A stretch of DNA of 64,000 bases from Photobacterium phosphoreum (GCF_002954725.1 NZ_MSCQ01000003.1:62001-126000); one strand, 5' to 3'. Shown: positions 41,504 through 51,862, counted from the stretch's first letter. The notes: a model not told the origin generated them from the sequence alone. Program-made: numbers and translations.

Positions 41504-41563
41504 CTTTATTTATCAGCTAACAATACTAGAATGAGAATAAACCATCAGCAAAGGATGTTGCCT

Positions 41564-41947
41564 GTGAGTCTCTCATCACCCCCCACAATTAAATGCCATG
41601 TTGTCAGTCATTATCTCGCTGAACAATCACAGCCAGAACTGCAACGCTATGTGTTTTCATATACCATCACCATCAAAAATTTAGGCCGCGGCAGCGCTCA
41701 GTTACTTAAACGTTATTGGTTAATCACCGATGCTAACGCTAAAAAACTAGTCATTGAAGGTGAAGGGGTTGTCGGTCAAAAACCACATATTAATGCTAAT
41801 GATGAATTCACTTATACCAGTGGTACTGTCATTGAAACCCCTGTCGGTGTTATGCAAGGTCAATACACCATGGAAGATGATGCTGGTAATGCCTTTAGGG
41901 TTGAAGTCGCACCATTTCGACTAGCAATGCCGAACATTCTTCATTAA
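41564..41947 (+). CDS. apaG: ApaG protein (Co2+/Mg2+ efflux-associated family)
   Basis: A 127-residue beta-sandwich protein of the ApaG/DUF525 family, named from its operon and linked genetically to cobalt resistance. Its biochemical role is unclear. Family blocks are [34 protein letters not shown] and the C-terminal [11 protein letters not shown]. The frame is open to 41480, but that stretch lies in the rsmA terminator. The GTG at 41564 has AAGGA eight bases upstream, and its length fits the family (125-127 residues), so it is preferred over ATG 41555, which directly abuts the AAGG. It precedes apaH, as in E. coli. Confidence 0.9.
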   Translation: MSLSSPPTIKCHVVSHYLAEQSQPELQRYVFSYTITIKNLGRGSAQLLKRYWLITDANAKKLVIEGEGVVGQKPHINANDEFTYTSGTVIETPVGVMQGQYTMEDDAGNAFRVEVAPFRLAMPNILH

Positions 41948-41996
41948 CCTAATGCGATTAATTTCAGTTAATTAACGCATTAATAATGGGAGCACC

Positions 41997-42813
41997 ATGG
42001 CGACTTATCTTGTCGGTGATATTCAAGGCTGTTTACCCGACTTAAAAAAATTATTGGCACAAGCTAATTTCGATCCTCACACTGATCATTTATGGCTTGC
42101 GGGCGATCTGGTTGCACGCGGACCAGAATCATTAGAAACATTACGCTTTGTGAAAGCATTAGGTGATCATGCTACGGTCATTCTCGGCAATCATGATCTG
42201 CATTTATTAGCCGTCTCACATCAACTCGCGCGCTAAAAAAAGCGATCATATTCATCAAATATTCACCGCAGAAGACGGGCCTGAATTACTTAACTGGTTA
42301 CGCCACCAGCCACTATTAGCCGAGCACCCCCACTACCCATTGGTGATGGTTCATGCGGGAATTACTCCTCAGTGGACACTGGCACAAGCCCGTCAACATG
42401 CGCAAGAAATCGAACAGTTACTTCAGTCTGATGACTACTTATGGCTGCTAAAAAATATGTATGGCGATGGCCCTGATTGGTGGCAAGACGATCTTTCGCG
42501 CTTAGAACGGTTACGGTTTACGATCAACAGCTTTACCCGCATGCGATTTTGCGATCCTCAAGGACGGCTAGATATGCATTGCAAAGTACAACCTAACGAT
42601 CCTGCCGTTGGTGACCTGATCCCGTGGTTTGATGTCAAGCGCGCTCAACCATTAGATAAAACGATTATCTTTGGTCATTGGGCGGCATTAATGGGCCACC
42701 AAGACGATCACTGTATTGGCTTAGACACTGGCTGTGTCTGGGGAAATAGCTTAACCATGCTACGTTGGGAAGATGGCAAACGATTTGTGACAGAGTGTCC
42801 ACTCTACGCCTGA
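41997..42813 (+). pseudogene. apaH: Diadenosine tetraphosphatase ApaH, frameshifted
   Basis: ApaH hydrolyses Ap4A symmetrically to two ADP and acts on Np4-capped RNAs. The N-terminal part (41997-42236) carries the metallophosphatase motifs [14 protein letters not shown] and GNHD. It then meets a TAA at 42234-42236. From about 42211 the conserved sequence continues in another frame (ELLNWLRHQPLL, VMVHAGITPQW, FGHWAALMG, GLDTGCVWGNSLTMLRWED) to 42813. The frame switch must fall between 42211 and 42236, because the second frame has a stop at 42208-42210. Removing one base in the GCGCGC stretch before the A7 run would join them. This is either true inactivation or a sequence error. ATG 41997 follows GGGAGCACC. 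Confidence 0.88.
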
Positions 42814-42828
42814 TCGCCAGTTATAAAA

Positions 42829-42851
42829 ATGCCGACAGTTATTGTCGGCAT
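42829..42851. terminator. Bidirectional hairpin between apaH and folA
   Basis: ATGCCGACA (42829-42837) / TGTCGGCAT (42843-42851), five-base loop, between convergent genes, with an A-tract on the left side. Confidence 0.75.
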
Positions 42852-42879
42852 TCTCTGACTAATACGAAACACTCACCAA

Positions 42880-43362
42880 CTATGATCGTTCGAGGATCAC
42901 AAACTCCATCGCATACGCATTTTTATCATCAGCATTATACCGTTGGCTTTCAACGCGATGCCAATGTTCACCCCAATCTGGAAACTGAGTATCACCCTCA
43001 AGATCCGCATCAATAAAGGTTAAATACAGGCTATCAGCTATAGGCAAACAAGCTTGATAAATACTTCCACCGCCAATAATCATCAATTCTGGTGCATCAC
43101 CAGCAACTAACTTAGCTGCTGCAATATCGCTAACGACGGTAATACCTTCAGCAGTAAAATTAGGATTGCGGCTAATAACAATATTTAATCGCCCAGGTAA
43201 TGGTCGGCCAATCGATTCAAACGTTTTACGGCCCATCACAATCGGTTTACCTAGCGTACAACGTTTAAACCATGCAAAATCCGCCGGTAAATGCCATGGC
43301 ATACTATTATCTTTACCAATGATCCGATCATGAGCCATTGCTGCGATCATACTGATCTTCAT
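42880..43362 (-). CDS. folA: Dihydrofolate reductase
   Basis: NADPH-dependent reductase producing tetrahydrofolate and the target of trimethoprim. The protein is 160 residues (E. coli 159). It begins MKISMIAAMAHDRIIGKDN. The substrate-binding segment MPWHLPADFAWFKRCTLGKP contains the catalytic acidic residue (Asp28), and the cofactor motif GRKTFESIGRPLPGR follows. An intact IGGGSIYQ block lies near residue 96. It is convergent with apaH, the neighbour also found in E. coli. Confidence 0.97.
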   Translation of the reverse strand: MKISMIAAMAHDRIIGKDNSMPWHLPADFAWFKRCTLGKPIVMGRKTFESIGRPLPGRLNIVISRNPNFTAEGITVVSDIAAAKLVAGDAPELMIIGGGSIYQACLPIADSLYLTFIDADLEGDTQFPDWGEHWHRVESQRYNADDKNAYAMEFVILERS

Positions 43363-43412
43363 TTTGCGTCTCCATTCACACTGTCAGTGCTCAGATTATC
43401 ATTAACGTGTAG

Positions 43413-43877
43413 TTATACCACAGGACGACGACGATAAAATAATAACCCCGGCATTGCTAATCCAATTGCTAGTGCAGCCACAATAAACACCGCTTTCAAT
43501 ACGTTGTCGATCATCAATCCCCATAAAGCTAATGAGAACCCACGGTGATTAATTTCAACAATCGCAATCATGGCTTTAAAGGCAAATACCCCCGGTACCA
43601 TAGGGATCAACGCCGCCACTGTAAACACCTTAGGGTGAGCTAAAAAGCGGTGTGACCAATGGACACCGATCATACCGACTAAGGTTGCAGCAACGAATGT
43701 TGACCATTCAATAGAGAGCCCCCAATGCATTAATAGGAACCGCGCGCCATGGCCCATAGCCCCACCAATTGCACAATATTTTAGCGCTTTTTGAGGGACA
43801 TTAAACACCAATGCAAATCCTAATGCAGGGATCATCGCCAGTAACATATCATTGAGTAATGCCAGTATTAACGTCAT
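43413..43877 (-). CDS. yjjB: ThrE-type exporter, small membrane subunit YjjB
   Basis: From the ATG at 43875-43877 this is a 154-residue protein with about four or five hydrophobic helices (MTLILALLNDMLLAMIPALG at the start). It fits the YjjB/ThrE_2 half of the threonine/serine exporter family. In many Gram-positive bacteria the two halves are one protein; here they are separate adjacent genes, as in E. coli yjjPB, where they have been linked to dicarboxylate (succinate) export. The ATG overlaps the yjjP stop (ATGA), so the subunits are translationally coupled. The substrate cannot be read from sequence. Confidence 0.85.
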   Translation of the reverse strand: MTLILALLNDMLLAMIPALGFALVFNVPQKALKYCAIGGAMGHGARFLLMHWGLSIEWSTFVAATLVGMIGVHWSHRFLAHPKVFTVAALIPMVPGVFAFKAMIAIVEINHRGFSLALWGLMIDNVLKAVFIVAALAIGLAMPGLLFYRRRPVV

Positions 43878-44665
43878 AGTAACCACCCCCACACATCCAG
43901 CACATTCATCGCAGCAATAATGCCCATACAGGTCGAAAGGGTGAGTAAACTCGCCATTGTCCAGCGTGCTAATCCCATACTTGGAAAGCCTTTGACCATG
44001 TCAGCTACCGCATTAATTAACGGAAAACCAGGCACCAACATTAGCACTGATGACGCCATTGCAAGAAAGGGCTGTTCGCCAATATTATACACTTCTCCTA
44101 GCCCTGAAATTAAGGTAGTCACAAACGCTGTTACAGCAAAATTAAGCAGTGGATTAAAGTGATAACTGGCGATTTGCTGGCGGACAAACATACCTACTGA
44201 TGAGGCACAAAAAGTCAGTAAAAATACCGGCCAATCGCCACCCGCTAAACGGCTAAATGCCGCGCATGAAAGTCCGATCATTATCATCACAAGCCAGCGA
44301 TTATAACGCTCAGTTGTAAGGTTTTCTAAGCGATGATGAACGTCATTACTGTCCAATAACCCCCGCTCAACAAGAATACAAATACGTTGAATATCGGTCA
44401 CAATTTGCATATTGATCCCACCGTCTTGACAGCGGCGAGCCGTGGTAATACAACAACCTAAATGGCGGGTACTGATCACCATTGAACTGGCTGATAATGA
44501 CACCTCAACATATTCAACGCCGAGCGCTAAACCCAGTCGACGGGTAATATCCATAATCACCGAGCTCTCTGCACCATGTTGTAATAACCGTTGTCCTGCA
44601 CCAATCGCTAGCCGTGTTATTTCACGCTGCTCAGGCTCACTCAGGGGTTGTAACGTTCTTTCCAT
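43874..44665 (-). CDS. yjjP: ThrE-type exporter, large membrane subunit YjjP
   Basis: A 263-residue protein of the YjjP/ThrE_1 family. A soluble N-terminal part (LAIGAGQRLLQHGAESSVIMDI, LGVEYVEVSLSASSMVIS) is followed by about five membrane helices from residue 118 onward. The pattern RLLQHGAES is typical of the family. It forms one transcript with yjjB and begins at ATG 44665. Possible substrates are threonine/serine or succinate by family precedent; I do not assign one. Confidence 0.86.
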   Translation of the reverse strand: MERTLQPLSEPEQREITRLAIGAGQRLLQHGAESSVIMDITRRLGLALGVEYVEVSLSASSMVISTRHLGCCITTARRCQDGGINMQIVTDIQRICILVERGLLDSNDVHHRLENLTTERYNRWLVMIMIGLSCAAFSRLAGGDWPVFLLTFCASSVGMFVRQQIASYHFNPLLNFAVTAFVTTLISGLGEVYNIGEQPFLAMASSVLMLVPGFPLINAVADMVKGFPSMGLARWTMASLLTLSTCMGIIAAMNVLDVWGWLL

Positions 44666-44753
44666 GCCAATACCTATTCATAATCCATTATAAAAAATAT
44701 CGTTAATCTTCCCTAGCATACCTAAACCATCATCCCTACATGTTGATTAAGCA

Positions 44754-44783
44754 CAAAAAAAGCCACACCTCAAAGGTGTGGCT
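44754..44783 (-). terminator. obgE terminator
   Basis: AGCCACACCT (44761-44770) / AGGTGTGGCT (44774-44783) with a three-base loop. Minus-strand RNA ends in a T7 tract, matching obgE orientation. Confidence 0.88.
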
Positions 44784-44812
44784 TATTTAAGCATAAAGCG
44801 CGATAAAAAGGC

Positions 44813-46030
<1,218 letters not shown>

Positions 46031-46073
46031 TTAGCACTTATCACCGCGTAGTAATTATTGTCATGGACCTTGA

Positions 46074-47000
46074 CTATTTGCTTGGGCGAATAAACTTATG
46101 GCCTATAGCACAGCAAACAGCGCCACTTACCACAACCATAGCACCGAGATAGCCCCATATATTCAAAGAGACTGTCGCAACATATTGTGGCCAAGCCAAA
46201 CTCGCAAGATCGACAAATAATATCGTAAACAAAGGAGTCAGTGTGATCACTGCACTCACTTGTGATGCTTGCCAACGTGCCATTGCTTCTGCAAATGCAC
46301 CATAGCCAACAAGCGTATTAACACAACAGAATAACAACATCCCTAATTGACGGTTATCCATTGTTAAAATTTGTTGTGGTTGTGCCATGGGCGTTAGTAT
46401 TACAGCACAGATAATATAAATCATCAGCAATATTTGTGCTGATGTAAATTGCCGTAATAACCACTTCTGTGCCAAGCCATAAACGACCCATACTAACGCA
46501 GCAGCAACAGCAAGGCTAACACCCACAGTATAGCCAGAAAAACTGGTAAACAACTCAATAAGCCGTTCATTAAAGAATAGGATCAAACCACTAATGAGAG
46601 CAATCACACCAATAATTTGATGTCGACCTAATTTTTCTTTAAACATCCATGCACTGGATACTAATAGCATCACAGGGGCTAATTGGATAATCACTTGTAC
46701 AACGGGAGGGCTTAGATATTTTAATGAACTGTTATACAGTACAAAATTACCTGCGAGACCAAGACTGGCGATGACGAGCACCACACAGCTCATTCGTCCA
46801 AGATTTGATATTGTTGGTAATTGCTTACGCCACGCTAAAAAAAGGCCTAAGCCAAACGCTGCGGTAATAAAGCGATACCAAACAATGGTAAAAGGATCCA
46901 TCACTTCTACGGCTTGCTTCATTGCAATAGGTAACGCACCCCAAAAAACAGCGGTTGTCATTGCAAGAAAAAAACCAATCATCGGGCCACGATCAATCAT
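46074..47000 (-). CDS. EamA/DMT-superfamily transporter
   Basis: A 308-residue membrane protein with about ten hydrophobic helices arranged as two EamA repeats (roughly residues 9-145 and 160-300), the drug/metabolite transporter plan. Typical features are AVFWGALPIAMKQ in the first helix and the long basic loop at ARWQASQVSAVITLTPLF. The substrate is unknown. ATG 47000 has GGAAGG just upstream; ATG 46982 is an alternative start. It sits between rpmA and obgE on the same strand, replacing or homologous to the yhbE position in E. coli, where a DMT transporter also lies between rpmA and obgE. Confidence 0.86.
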   Translation of the reverse strand: MIDRGPMIGFFLAMTTAVFWGALPIAMKQAVEVMDPFTIVWYRFITAAFGLGLFLAWRKQLPTISNLGRMSCVVLVIASLGLAGNFVLYNSSLKYLSPPVVQVIIQLAPVMLLVSSAWMFKEKLGRHQIIGVIALISGLILFFNERLIELFTSFSGYTVGVSLAVAAALVWVVYGLAQKWLLRQFTSAQILLMIYIICAVILTPMAQPQQILTMDNRQLGMLLFCCVNTLVGYGAFAEAMARWQASQVSAVITLTPLFTILFVDLASLAWPQYVATVSLNIWGYLGAMVVVSGAVCCAIGHKFIRPSK

Positions 47001-47015
47001 AAACCTTCCAGATAT

Positions 47016-47044
47016 AAAAAGCCCCGCCGAAAAGGCAGGGCTTT
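47016..47044 (-). terminator. Terminator after rplU-rpmA
   Basis: AAAGCCCCGCC (47018-47028) / GGCAGGGCTTT (47034-47044), loop GAAAA. The one mismatch becomes G-U in minus-strand RNA, and a T5 run follows on that strand, so it is oriented for rpmA. The DMT gene beyond it would depend on read-through or its own promoter. Confidence 0.85.
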
Positions 47045-47067
47045 AATATTCGTGTCGAATCTGAAAA

Positions 47068-47325
47068 TTATTCAGCGTCGATAGATACGAATTTACGGTT
47101 TTTAGGACCTTTAACTTCAAACTTCACTTTACCGTCAGATAGAGCGAATAGAGTATGGTCTTTACCTAGGCCAACGTTTGTGCCAGCGTGGAACTTAGTA
47201 CCACGTTGACGAACGATGATGTTGCCTGCTAAAACAGACTCGCCACCAAAACGCTTAACACCTAGGCGTTTGCTTTCTGAATCACGGCCGTTATTAGTAG
47301 AACCGCCAGCTTTTTTATGTGCCAT
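47068..47325 (-). CDS. rpmA: 50S ribosomal protein L27
   Basis: L27 reaches the peptidyl-transferase centre of the 50S subunit. The 85-residue protein begins [20 protein letters not shown] and is fully typical of L27. An AGGAGA ribosome-binding site lies before the ATG. It is co-transcribed with rplU 18 bases upstream and ends at a strong terminator. Confidence 0.98.
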   Translation of the reverse strand: MAHKKAGGSTNNGRDSESKRLGVKRFGGESVLAGNIIVRQRGTKFHAGTNVGLGKDHTLFALSDGKVKFEVKGPKNRKFVSIDAE

Positions 47326-47343
47326 CTTTAAATTCTCCTGTTA

Positions 47344-47655
47344 TTAAGCGCTGATGCCAGTAATTTTGACTTCAGTGAACCACTGACGGTGGCCCATTTG
47401 CTTACGAGAGTGCTTACGACGACGGAACTTAACGATTTTAATCTTATCGCCACGACCGTGAGTAACAACTTCAGCAGTTACTTTACCGCCAGTTACAAAT
47501 GGTGCGCCTACAGATACTTCTTCGCCATTAGCTACTAAAAGTACTGAGTCAAATTCAATGCTAGCGCCAGTTTCAGCATCTAGTTTTTCTAAGCGTAAGG
47601 TTTGGCCTTCGCTTACACGGTGTTGTTTACCACCACTTTGGAAAACAGCGTACAT
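47344..47655 (-). CDS. rplU: 50S ribosomal protein L21
   Basis: L21 binds 23S rRNA in the 50S subunit. The 103-residue protein begins [18 protein letters not shown] and contains the family [17 protein letters not shown] block. It is the first gene of rplU-rpmA, divergent from ispB as in E. coli. A good promoter lies about 90 bases upstream. Confidence 0.98.
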   Translation of the reverse strand: MYAVFQSGGKQHRVSEGQTLRLEKLDAETGASIEFDSVLLVANGEEVSVGAPFVTGGKVTAEVVTHGRGDKIKIVKFRRRKHSRKQMGHRQWFTEVKITGISA

Positions 47656-47743
47656 GTCTTACTCCGCTTCTCCGCATAGGCCATTTGCCACGTCTAAAAT
47701 GGGCAATGGGTATGCGCTTAATCTTGTCATCAATAGGGCGCGA

Positions 47744-47772
47744 ATGTTACGCGAAAAGAGACTTTGTGGCAA
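47744..47772 (-). promoter_or_regulatory. Predicted rplU-rpmA promoter
   Basis: On the minus strand, TTGCCA (47767-47772) and TAACAT (47744-47749) are separated by exactly 17 bases. The transcription start would be near 47737, giving an untranslated leader of about 80 bases. Confidence 0.65.
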
Positions 47773-47933
47773 GCCATTCTCGAAAGAAAATTGGTGAAAA
47801 GCTACCCAATCCAAAAACTGTTTGAAATAGCTGTATTTGAGGTTATGACGATAAGGTTATTTTAGTGTAAGATTCACGTATCAATTCAAAATATTTTCCG
47901 CCCTACGCGGCTAACAATCTTGCTGGACGTATA

Positions 47934-48905
47934 ATGGATTTTAAAGCTATCCAAGCGCTCACCGCCAACGATATGGCGGAAGTCGACGCGAAGATACAGG
48001 CGCAACTAAACTCAGATGTCGCCCTTATTAATCAACTCGGATTCTACATTGTAAACAGTGGTGGAAAACGTATTCGCCCTATGCTTGCTGTGTTAACAGC
48101 ACGCGCACTTGGCTATGACGGTGATAAACACACCACAGCCGCTGCTTTTGTTGAATTTATTCACACTGCAACATTGCTTCATGATGATGTGGTTGATGAA
48201 TCAGATATGCGTCGAGGCAAAGAAACCGCAAACGCAGCTTTCGGAAATGCCGCAAGTGTTTTAGTGGGTGATTACATCTATACACGCTCATTTCAAATGA
48301 TGACAAGCCTAAGATCGTTAAGGATCCTTGATATCATGAGTGAAGCAACTAATGTGATCGCTGAAGGTGAAGTACTGCAGTTAATGAACTGCAACGATCC
48401 TGAAACCACTGAAACTAGCTATATGCAGGTGATCTATTCGAAAACTGCACGATTATTTGAAGCATCAACGCAAATTGCGGCTATTATTGCAGATGCACCT
48501 GCTGAAATTGAAATCGCATTGCAGGAATATGGTCGCTATTTAGGTACGGCTTTCCAATTAATTGATGATGTACTTGACTATGTTGCCGATGGCAAAGAAA
48601 TGGGCAAGAACGTTGGCGATGATCTTGCGGAAGGAAAACCAACATTACCGTTACTGCATGCGATGCATCATGGCGATCAAGCTCAGGCTACAATGATTCG
48701 TGATGCAATAGTACATGCTAATGGCATGGATAAGCTTGATGCTATTCTTGCGTGTATGCACCAACATGGTTCGTTAGAATACACCCAACAACGCGCAGAA
48801 CAAGAAGCACAGAAAGCCATAGCCGCCCTTGCTCCTATTGCTGAATCAGACTACAAACAAGCATTGATCACGCTAGCGCATATGGCTGTACAACGTAAAA
48901 AATAA
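47934..48905 (+). CDS. ispB: Octaprenyl diphosphate synthase
   Basis: Long-chain trans-prenyltransferase that makes the polyprenyl side chain of ubiquinone and menaquinone. The 323-residue protein carries both aspartate-rich motifs: the first in LLHDDVVDESDMRRG (Asp84, Asp85 onward), the second as LIDDVLDYVAD (Asp211, Asp212, Asp215). The N-terminal SGGKRIRPML block is also present. It is divergent from rplU-rpmA, a conserved E. coli-like neighbourhood. The start codon is ATG 47934. Confidence 0.96.
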   Translation: MDFKAIQALTANDMAEVDAKIQAQLNSDVALINQLGFYIVNSGGKRIRPMLAVLTARALGYDGDKHTTAAAFVEFIHTATLLHDDVVDESDMRRGKETANAAFGNAASVLVGDYIYTRSFQMMTSLRSLRILDIMSEATNVIAEGEVLQLMNCNDPETTETSYMQVIYSKTARLFEASTQIAAIIADAPAEIEIALQEYGRYLGTAFQLIDDVLDYVADGKEMGKNVGDDLAEGKPTLPLLHAMHHGDQAQATMIRDAIVHANGMDKLDAILACMHQHGSLEYTQQRAEQEAQKAIAALAPIAESDYKQALITLAHMAVQRKK

Positions 48906-48924
48906 TCCTCCCCTTTACTCAAAG

Positions 48925-48951
48925 AACCTGTCCCTGCGGCAGGTTTTTTTA
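48925..48951 (+). terminator. ispB terminator
   Basis: AACCTG (48925-48930) / CAGGTT (48940-48945) with inner pairing and a T7 run, 20 bases after ispB. Confidence 0.85.
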
Positions 48952-49051
48952 TACCCGCTTGACTTGCACCATAATTGCCCTGTAATGATCAGTCATGATC
49001 TATACTGTAGCTACCATATAAATATTACGCTCATTAACTAAGGCGGTGAGT

Positions 49052-49243
49052 ATGGATATAAAGCATTTAACGAAAGGGATGTGGGTTGAATCTTATCATG
49101 GGGTAGGTAAAGTGATCGGCATTGATCATCAGCATCAGTCAGTGATCGTTGAGCACCGAGAGGATCACCAATTACAATCCATTGATATTGTCGATCTTAT
49201 CGAACAGCCTCAACTCCATACTGGCTGTGATCAGTATTATTGA
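49052..49243 (+). CDS. Small uncharacterised protein, 63 residues
   Basis: I do not recognise a named family. The ATG at 49052 follows AAGGCGGTGAG, a good ribosome-binding site; a GTG at 49046 is possible but would overlap it. The protein MDIKHLTKGMWVESYHGVGK... is predicted to be a small beta-rich domain. The pattern KGMWVESYHGVGKVIGIDHQ, then SVIVEHREDHQLQSIDIVDLIE, resembles a compact Tudor/KOW-like barrel of the kind at the start of CarD or RapA proteins. That is only a visual resemblance. It is flanked by the ispB terminator and its own terminator, so it is an independent transcription unit, which argues for a real gene. Confidence 0.7.
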   Translation: MDIKHLTKGMWVESYHGVGKVIGIDHQHQSVIVEHREDHQLQSIDIVDLIEQPQLHTGCDQYY

Positions 49244-49265
49244 TCATCCTAGATATTACAGTCAT

Positions 49266-49296
49266 AAAAAAAGCGGCCGTTTCTGCCGCTTTTTTA
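49266..49296. terminator. Bidirectional terminator between the small gene and mdh
   Basis: AAGCGGC (49271-49277) / GCCGCTT (49285-49291) with A7 on the left and T6 on the right, between convergent genes. Confidence 0.9.
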
Positions 49297-49316
49297 GTTT
49301 CAAGAGTTAGGCTAAG

Positions 49317-50255
49317 TTACTTTGTCGCAAACTCTTCACCTAAAGTAATATCTGCACGTAATGTCTCAAGCATACTTTCTAATGCATTTTGCTCAAACGC
49401 GCTTAATTTGCCGTAATCCATTACTTCTTCAATACCTTCTTTACCCAGTAATACCGGTTGAGCGAAGAAACGAGTATGCTTACCATCACCTTCAACGTAA
49501 GCACATTCAATCACACCTTGCTCACCTTGTAGCGCACGTACCATAGCCAAACCAAAGCGACACGCCGCTTGACCCATAGATAACGTCGCAGAGCCCCCAC
49601 CCGCTTTAGCTTCTACAACTTCAGTGCCTGCATTTTGAATACGAGGAGTTAATGCTTTTACTTCATCTTCAGTAAAACTCACACCTTCAACTTGCGATAA
49701 TAATGGTAAAATAGTCACGCCCGAGTGACCGCCAATAACCGGTACTCGAATATCACACGGAGAAACACCTTTAAGCTCTGCAACAAATGTTTCAGATCGG
49801 ATCACATCCAGGGTCGTAATACCAAATAACTTACGCTTGTCGTAAACACCGGCTTTTTTAAGTACATCAGCAGCAATTGCAACCGTGGTATTTACTGGAT
49901 TAGTAATAATACCAACACATGCTGTTGGACATACAACTGCAATTTTTTCAGCTAATGATTTTACAATACCCGCATTAACATTGAATAAATCAGCACGATC
50001 CATACCTGGTTTACGAGCAACACCTGCAGAAATAAGCACAACATCAGCACCTTCTAGTGCGGGTGTTGGATCGTCTCCACAATATCCTTTAATTGCGACA
50101 GGAGTTGGGATATGACTGAGATCAGCCGCAACGCCTGGTGTCACTGGAGCAATATCATATAAAGCAAGATCTGAGCCTGCAGGTAAACGGTTTTTCAATA
50201 GCAATGCTAATGCTTGACCAATACCACCAGCGGCACCAATTACAGCAACTTTCAT
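49317..50255 (-). CDS. mdh: Malate dehydrogenase
   Basis: NAD-dependent TCA-cycle enzyme converting malate to oxaloacetate. The protein is 312 residues, as in E. coli and Vibrio. The Rossmann motif GAAGGIGQA is at residues 7-15. The substrate-binding arginines lie in [12 protein letters not shown], and the catalytic histidine lies in [13 protein letters not shown] near residue 177. An AAGGAGAACG ribosome-binding site precedes the ATG. It is divergent from argR, the arrangement found in E. coli. Confidence 0.98.
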   Translation of the reverse strand: MKVAVIGAAGGIGQALALLLKNRLPAGSDLALYDIAPVTPGVAADLSHIPTPVAIKGYCGDDPTPALEGADVVLISAGVARKPGMDRADLFNVNAGIVKSLAEKIAVVCPTACVGIITNPVNTTVAIAADVLKKAGVYDKRKLFGITTLDVIRSETFVAELKGVSPCDIRVPVIGGHSGVTILPLLSQVEGVSFTEDEVKALTPRIQNAGTEVVEAKAGGGSATLSMGQAACRFGLAMVRALQGEQGVIECAYVEGDGKHTRFFAQPVLLGKEGIEEVMDYGKLSAFEQNALESMLETLRADITLGEEFATK

Positions 50256-50649
50256 GTTCGTTCTCCTTTACGATAGAAGTATATTTATTAACGTGGGTAC
50301 AATCTAATTCAGTTAATAATAGTAGTAACTGAATAACAATCTATGGACGTTATATTAAGCATAAAAAAAATACAATCATCTCCGACGCGCTTTGCGAAGT
50401 AACGCAGAATCCCATAAAAATGCACTCAAATGCTTTTATCCTACAAATAAAATAAAAATTTAATAAGGATGCTACTTTCCCATAATTCAGTTAATTAGTT
50501 ATGGTAAAACAATGACAAGAGTCACAATAAAATTTTTTATTTGTACCAAAAATGTAGCTTCACATATTTATTTTGATTCACTTTGTTTGCCAGTGAGTCA
50601 CAGGTTATGCAAAAATGGTTTACCTCGTCCCTGTAGATAATATTTACTT
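50256..50649. promoter_or_regulatory. mdh/argR divergent regulatory spacer
   Basis: A 394-base spacer without a credible gene. It includes an imperfect inverted repeat GATTCACT (50575-50582) / AGTGAGTC (50592-50599) about 50 bases before argR, and A/T-rich stretches. ArgR autoregulation would be expected through TGAAT-type ARG boxes, and TGATTCA at 50574-50580 could be part of one. I could not define a full ARG box pair by eye. Confidence 0.4.
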
Positions 50650-51120
50650 ATGCGAAATTCAGATAAACAAGAACGTTTAGTTAAAGCGTTTAAATCAATT
50701 TTAAAAGAAGAAAAATTCAGTTCTCAAGGTGAGATTGTTGATGCGTTAAAAGCACAGGGTTTTGATAATATTAACCAATCAAAAGTCTCGCGCATGCTAA
50801 CAAAATTCGGCGCAGTACGTACCCGTAATGCAAAGATGGAAATGGTCTACTGCCTACCGATTGAACTTGGCGTTCCAACAATCACTAGCCCATTAAAAGA
50901 ATTAGTGATGGAAGTTGGCTTTAACAGCGCATTAGTTGTGATCCATACTGGTCCTGGTGCAGCACAAGTGATTGCCCGTTTATTAGATTCTTTAGGTAGA
51001 GCTGAAGGGATTCTTGGGGTTGTTGCGGGTGATGATACAATTTTCATTACACCGACAAATAACATCACTACCAATGACCTTTATGAGTCGGTATGTGATC
51101 TATTTGATTACAGTAACTGA
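50650..51120 (+). CDS. argR: Arginine repressor ArgR
   Basis: Hexameric arginine-dependent regulator of arginine metabolism and accessory factor for cer/XerCD recombination. The 156-residue protein has an N-terminal winged helix ([32 protein letters not shown]). The C-terminal arginine-binding/oligomerisation domain contains [17 protein letters not shown] and [14 protein letters not shown]. Length and motifs match E. coli ArgR. The start codon is ATG 50650. Confidence 0.97.
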   Translation: MRNSDKQERLVKAFKSILKEEKFSSQGEIVDALKAQGFDNINQSKVSRMLTKFGAVRTRNAKMEMVYCLPIELGVPTITSPLKELVMEVGFNSALVVIHTGPGAAQVIARLLDSLGRAEGILGVVAGDDTIFITPTNNITTNDLYESVCDLFDYSN

Positions 51121-51129
51121 TCAATAATT

Positions 51130-51183
51130 AGGGTCTATCTTACTTTAGAGCATTAACATACATGCTCAAAAAATATAGACCCT
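51130..51183. other. Nested hairpin between argR and ubiX
   Basis: Outer perfect 9-bp arms AGGGTCTAT (51130-51138) / ATAGACCCT (51175-51183) enclose a second perfect hairpin GAGCAT (51148-51153) / ATGCTC (51162-51167). It lies between convergent genes, so a terminator role is possible, but there is no proper T-run on either side. Confidence 0.5.
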
Positions 51184-51227
51184 GAGTCTTAGCGTAACTC
51201 TGACTAAATTAGAGATACTAATGTTTT

Positions 51228-51851
51228 TTATGACAATTTACGCTGATCATAACCCCAGCGAGGAACCAGACCTTGTTCTATCTTCAAATGGTCTAATATC
51301 CGCGCCACCATAAAATCGACCAAATCAGCAATGGTTTGTGGTTGATGATAAAACCCTGGAGCCGCAGGCATAATCGTGACCCCCAATTGCGATAACTTAA
51401 GCATATTTTCAAGGTGAATACTTGAGAATGGCGTTTCTCTGATCACCAAGAGTAATTGACCATGCTCTTTAATCACCACATCTGCTGCTCGCTCAAGCAA
51501 GTTATTTGACATACCATAAGCTACCGATGCCAACGTCGACACTGAACATGGACAAATGATCATTTGTTTTGGTGCAGCCGAACCCGATGCTACTGGTGAA
51601 AACCAATCCTCTTTACCACACACCACCAGCTTTTCTGCAGCACACTGTAAATAATCAACTAACTGTTGCTGTGCCGTTGCAGGTGCTGCCGATAATTTAA
51701 GTCCGTGTTCAGTGGCCAATACCACCCGTGCTGCTGATGAAATCAACAGATAAACCTGATAATCTGCTGCTAACAAACATTCCAGCAAACGCAAACCATA
51801 AGGTGCACCAGACGCGCCAGTCCATGCTAATGTTATCTGCTTATGCTTCAT
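51228..51851 (-). CDS. ubiX: Flavin prenyltransferase UbiX
   Basis: Makes prenylated FMN, the cofactor of the UbiD decarboxylase in ubiquinone synthesis. The 207-residue protein begins [20 protein letters not shown], with the flavin-binding GASGAPYG motif. [25 protein letters not shown] and the late [17 protein letters not shown] block are typical of UbiX/Pad1. It is somewhat longer than E. coli UbiX (189). It lies 11 bases downstream of mpl on the same strand, so the two are probably co-transcribed. Confidence 0.94.
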   Translation of the reverse strand: MKHKQITLAWTGASGAPYGLRLLECLLAADYQVYLLISSAARVVLATEHGLKLSAAPATAQQQLVDYLQCAAEKLVVCGKEDWFSPVASGSAAPKQMIICPCSVSTLASVAYGMSNNLLERAADVVIKEHGQLLLVIRETPFSSIHLENMLKLSQLGVTIMPAAPGFYHQPQTIADLVDFMVARILDHLKIEQGLVPRWGYDQRKLS

Positions 51852-51862
51852 TATCTCTCTCT

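Noticed and set aside
41480-41563. N-terminal extension of apaG
   Set aside because: It overlaps the intrinsic terminator of the rsmA operon and lacks family similarity.
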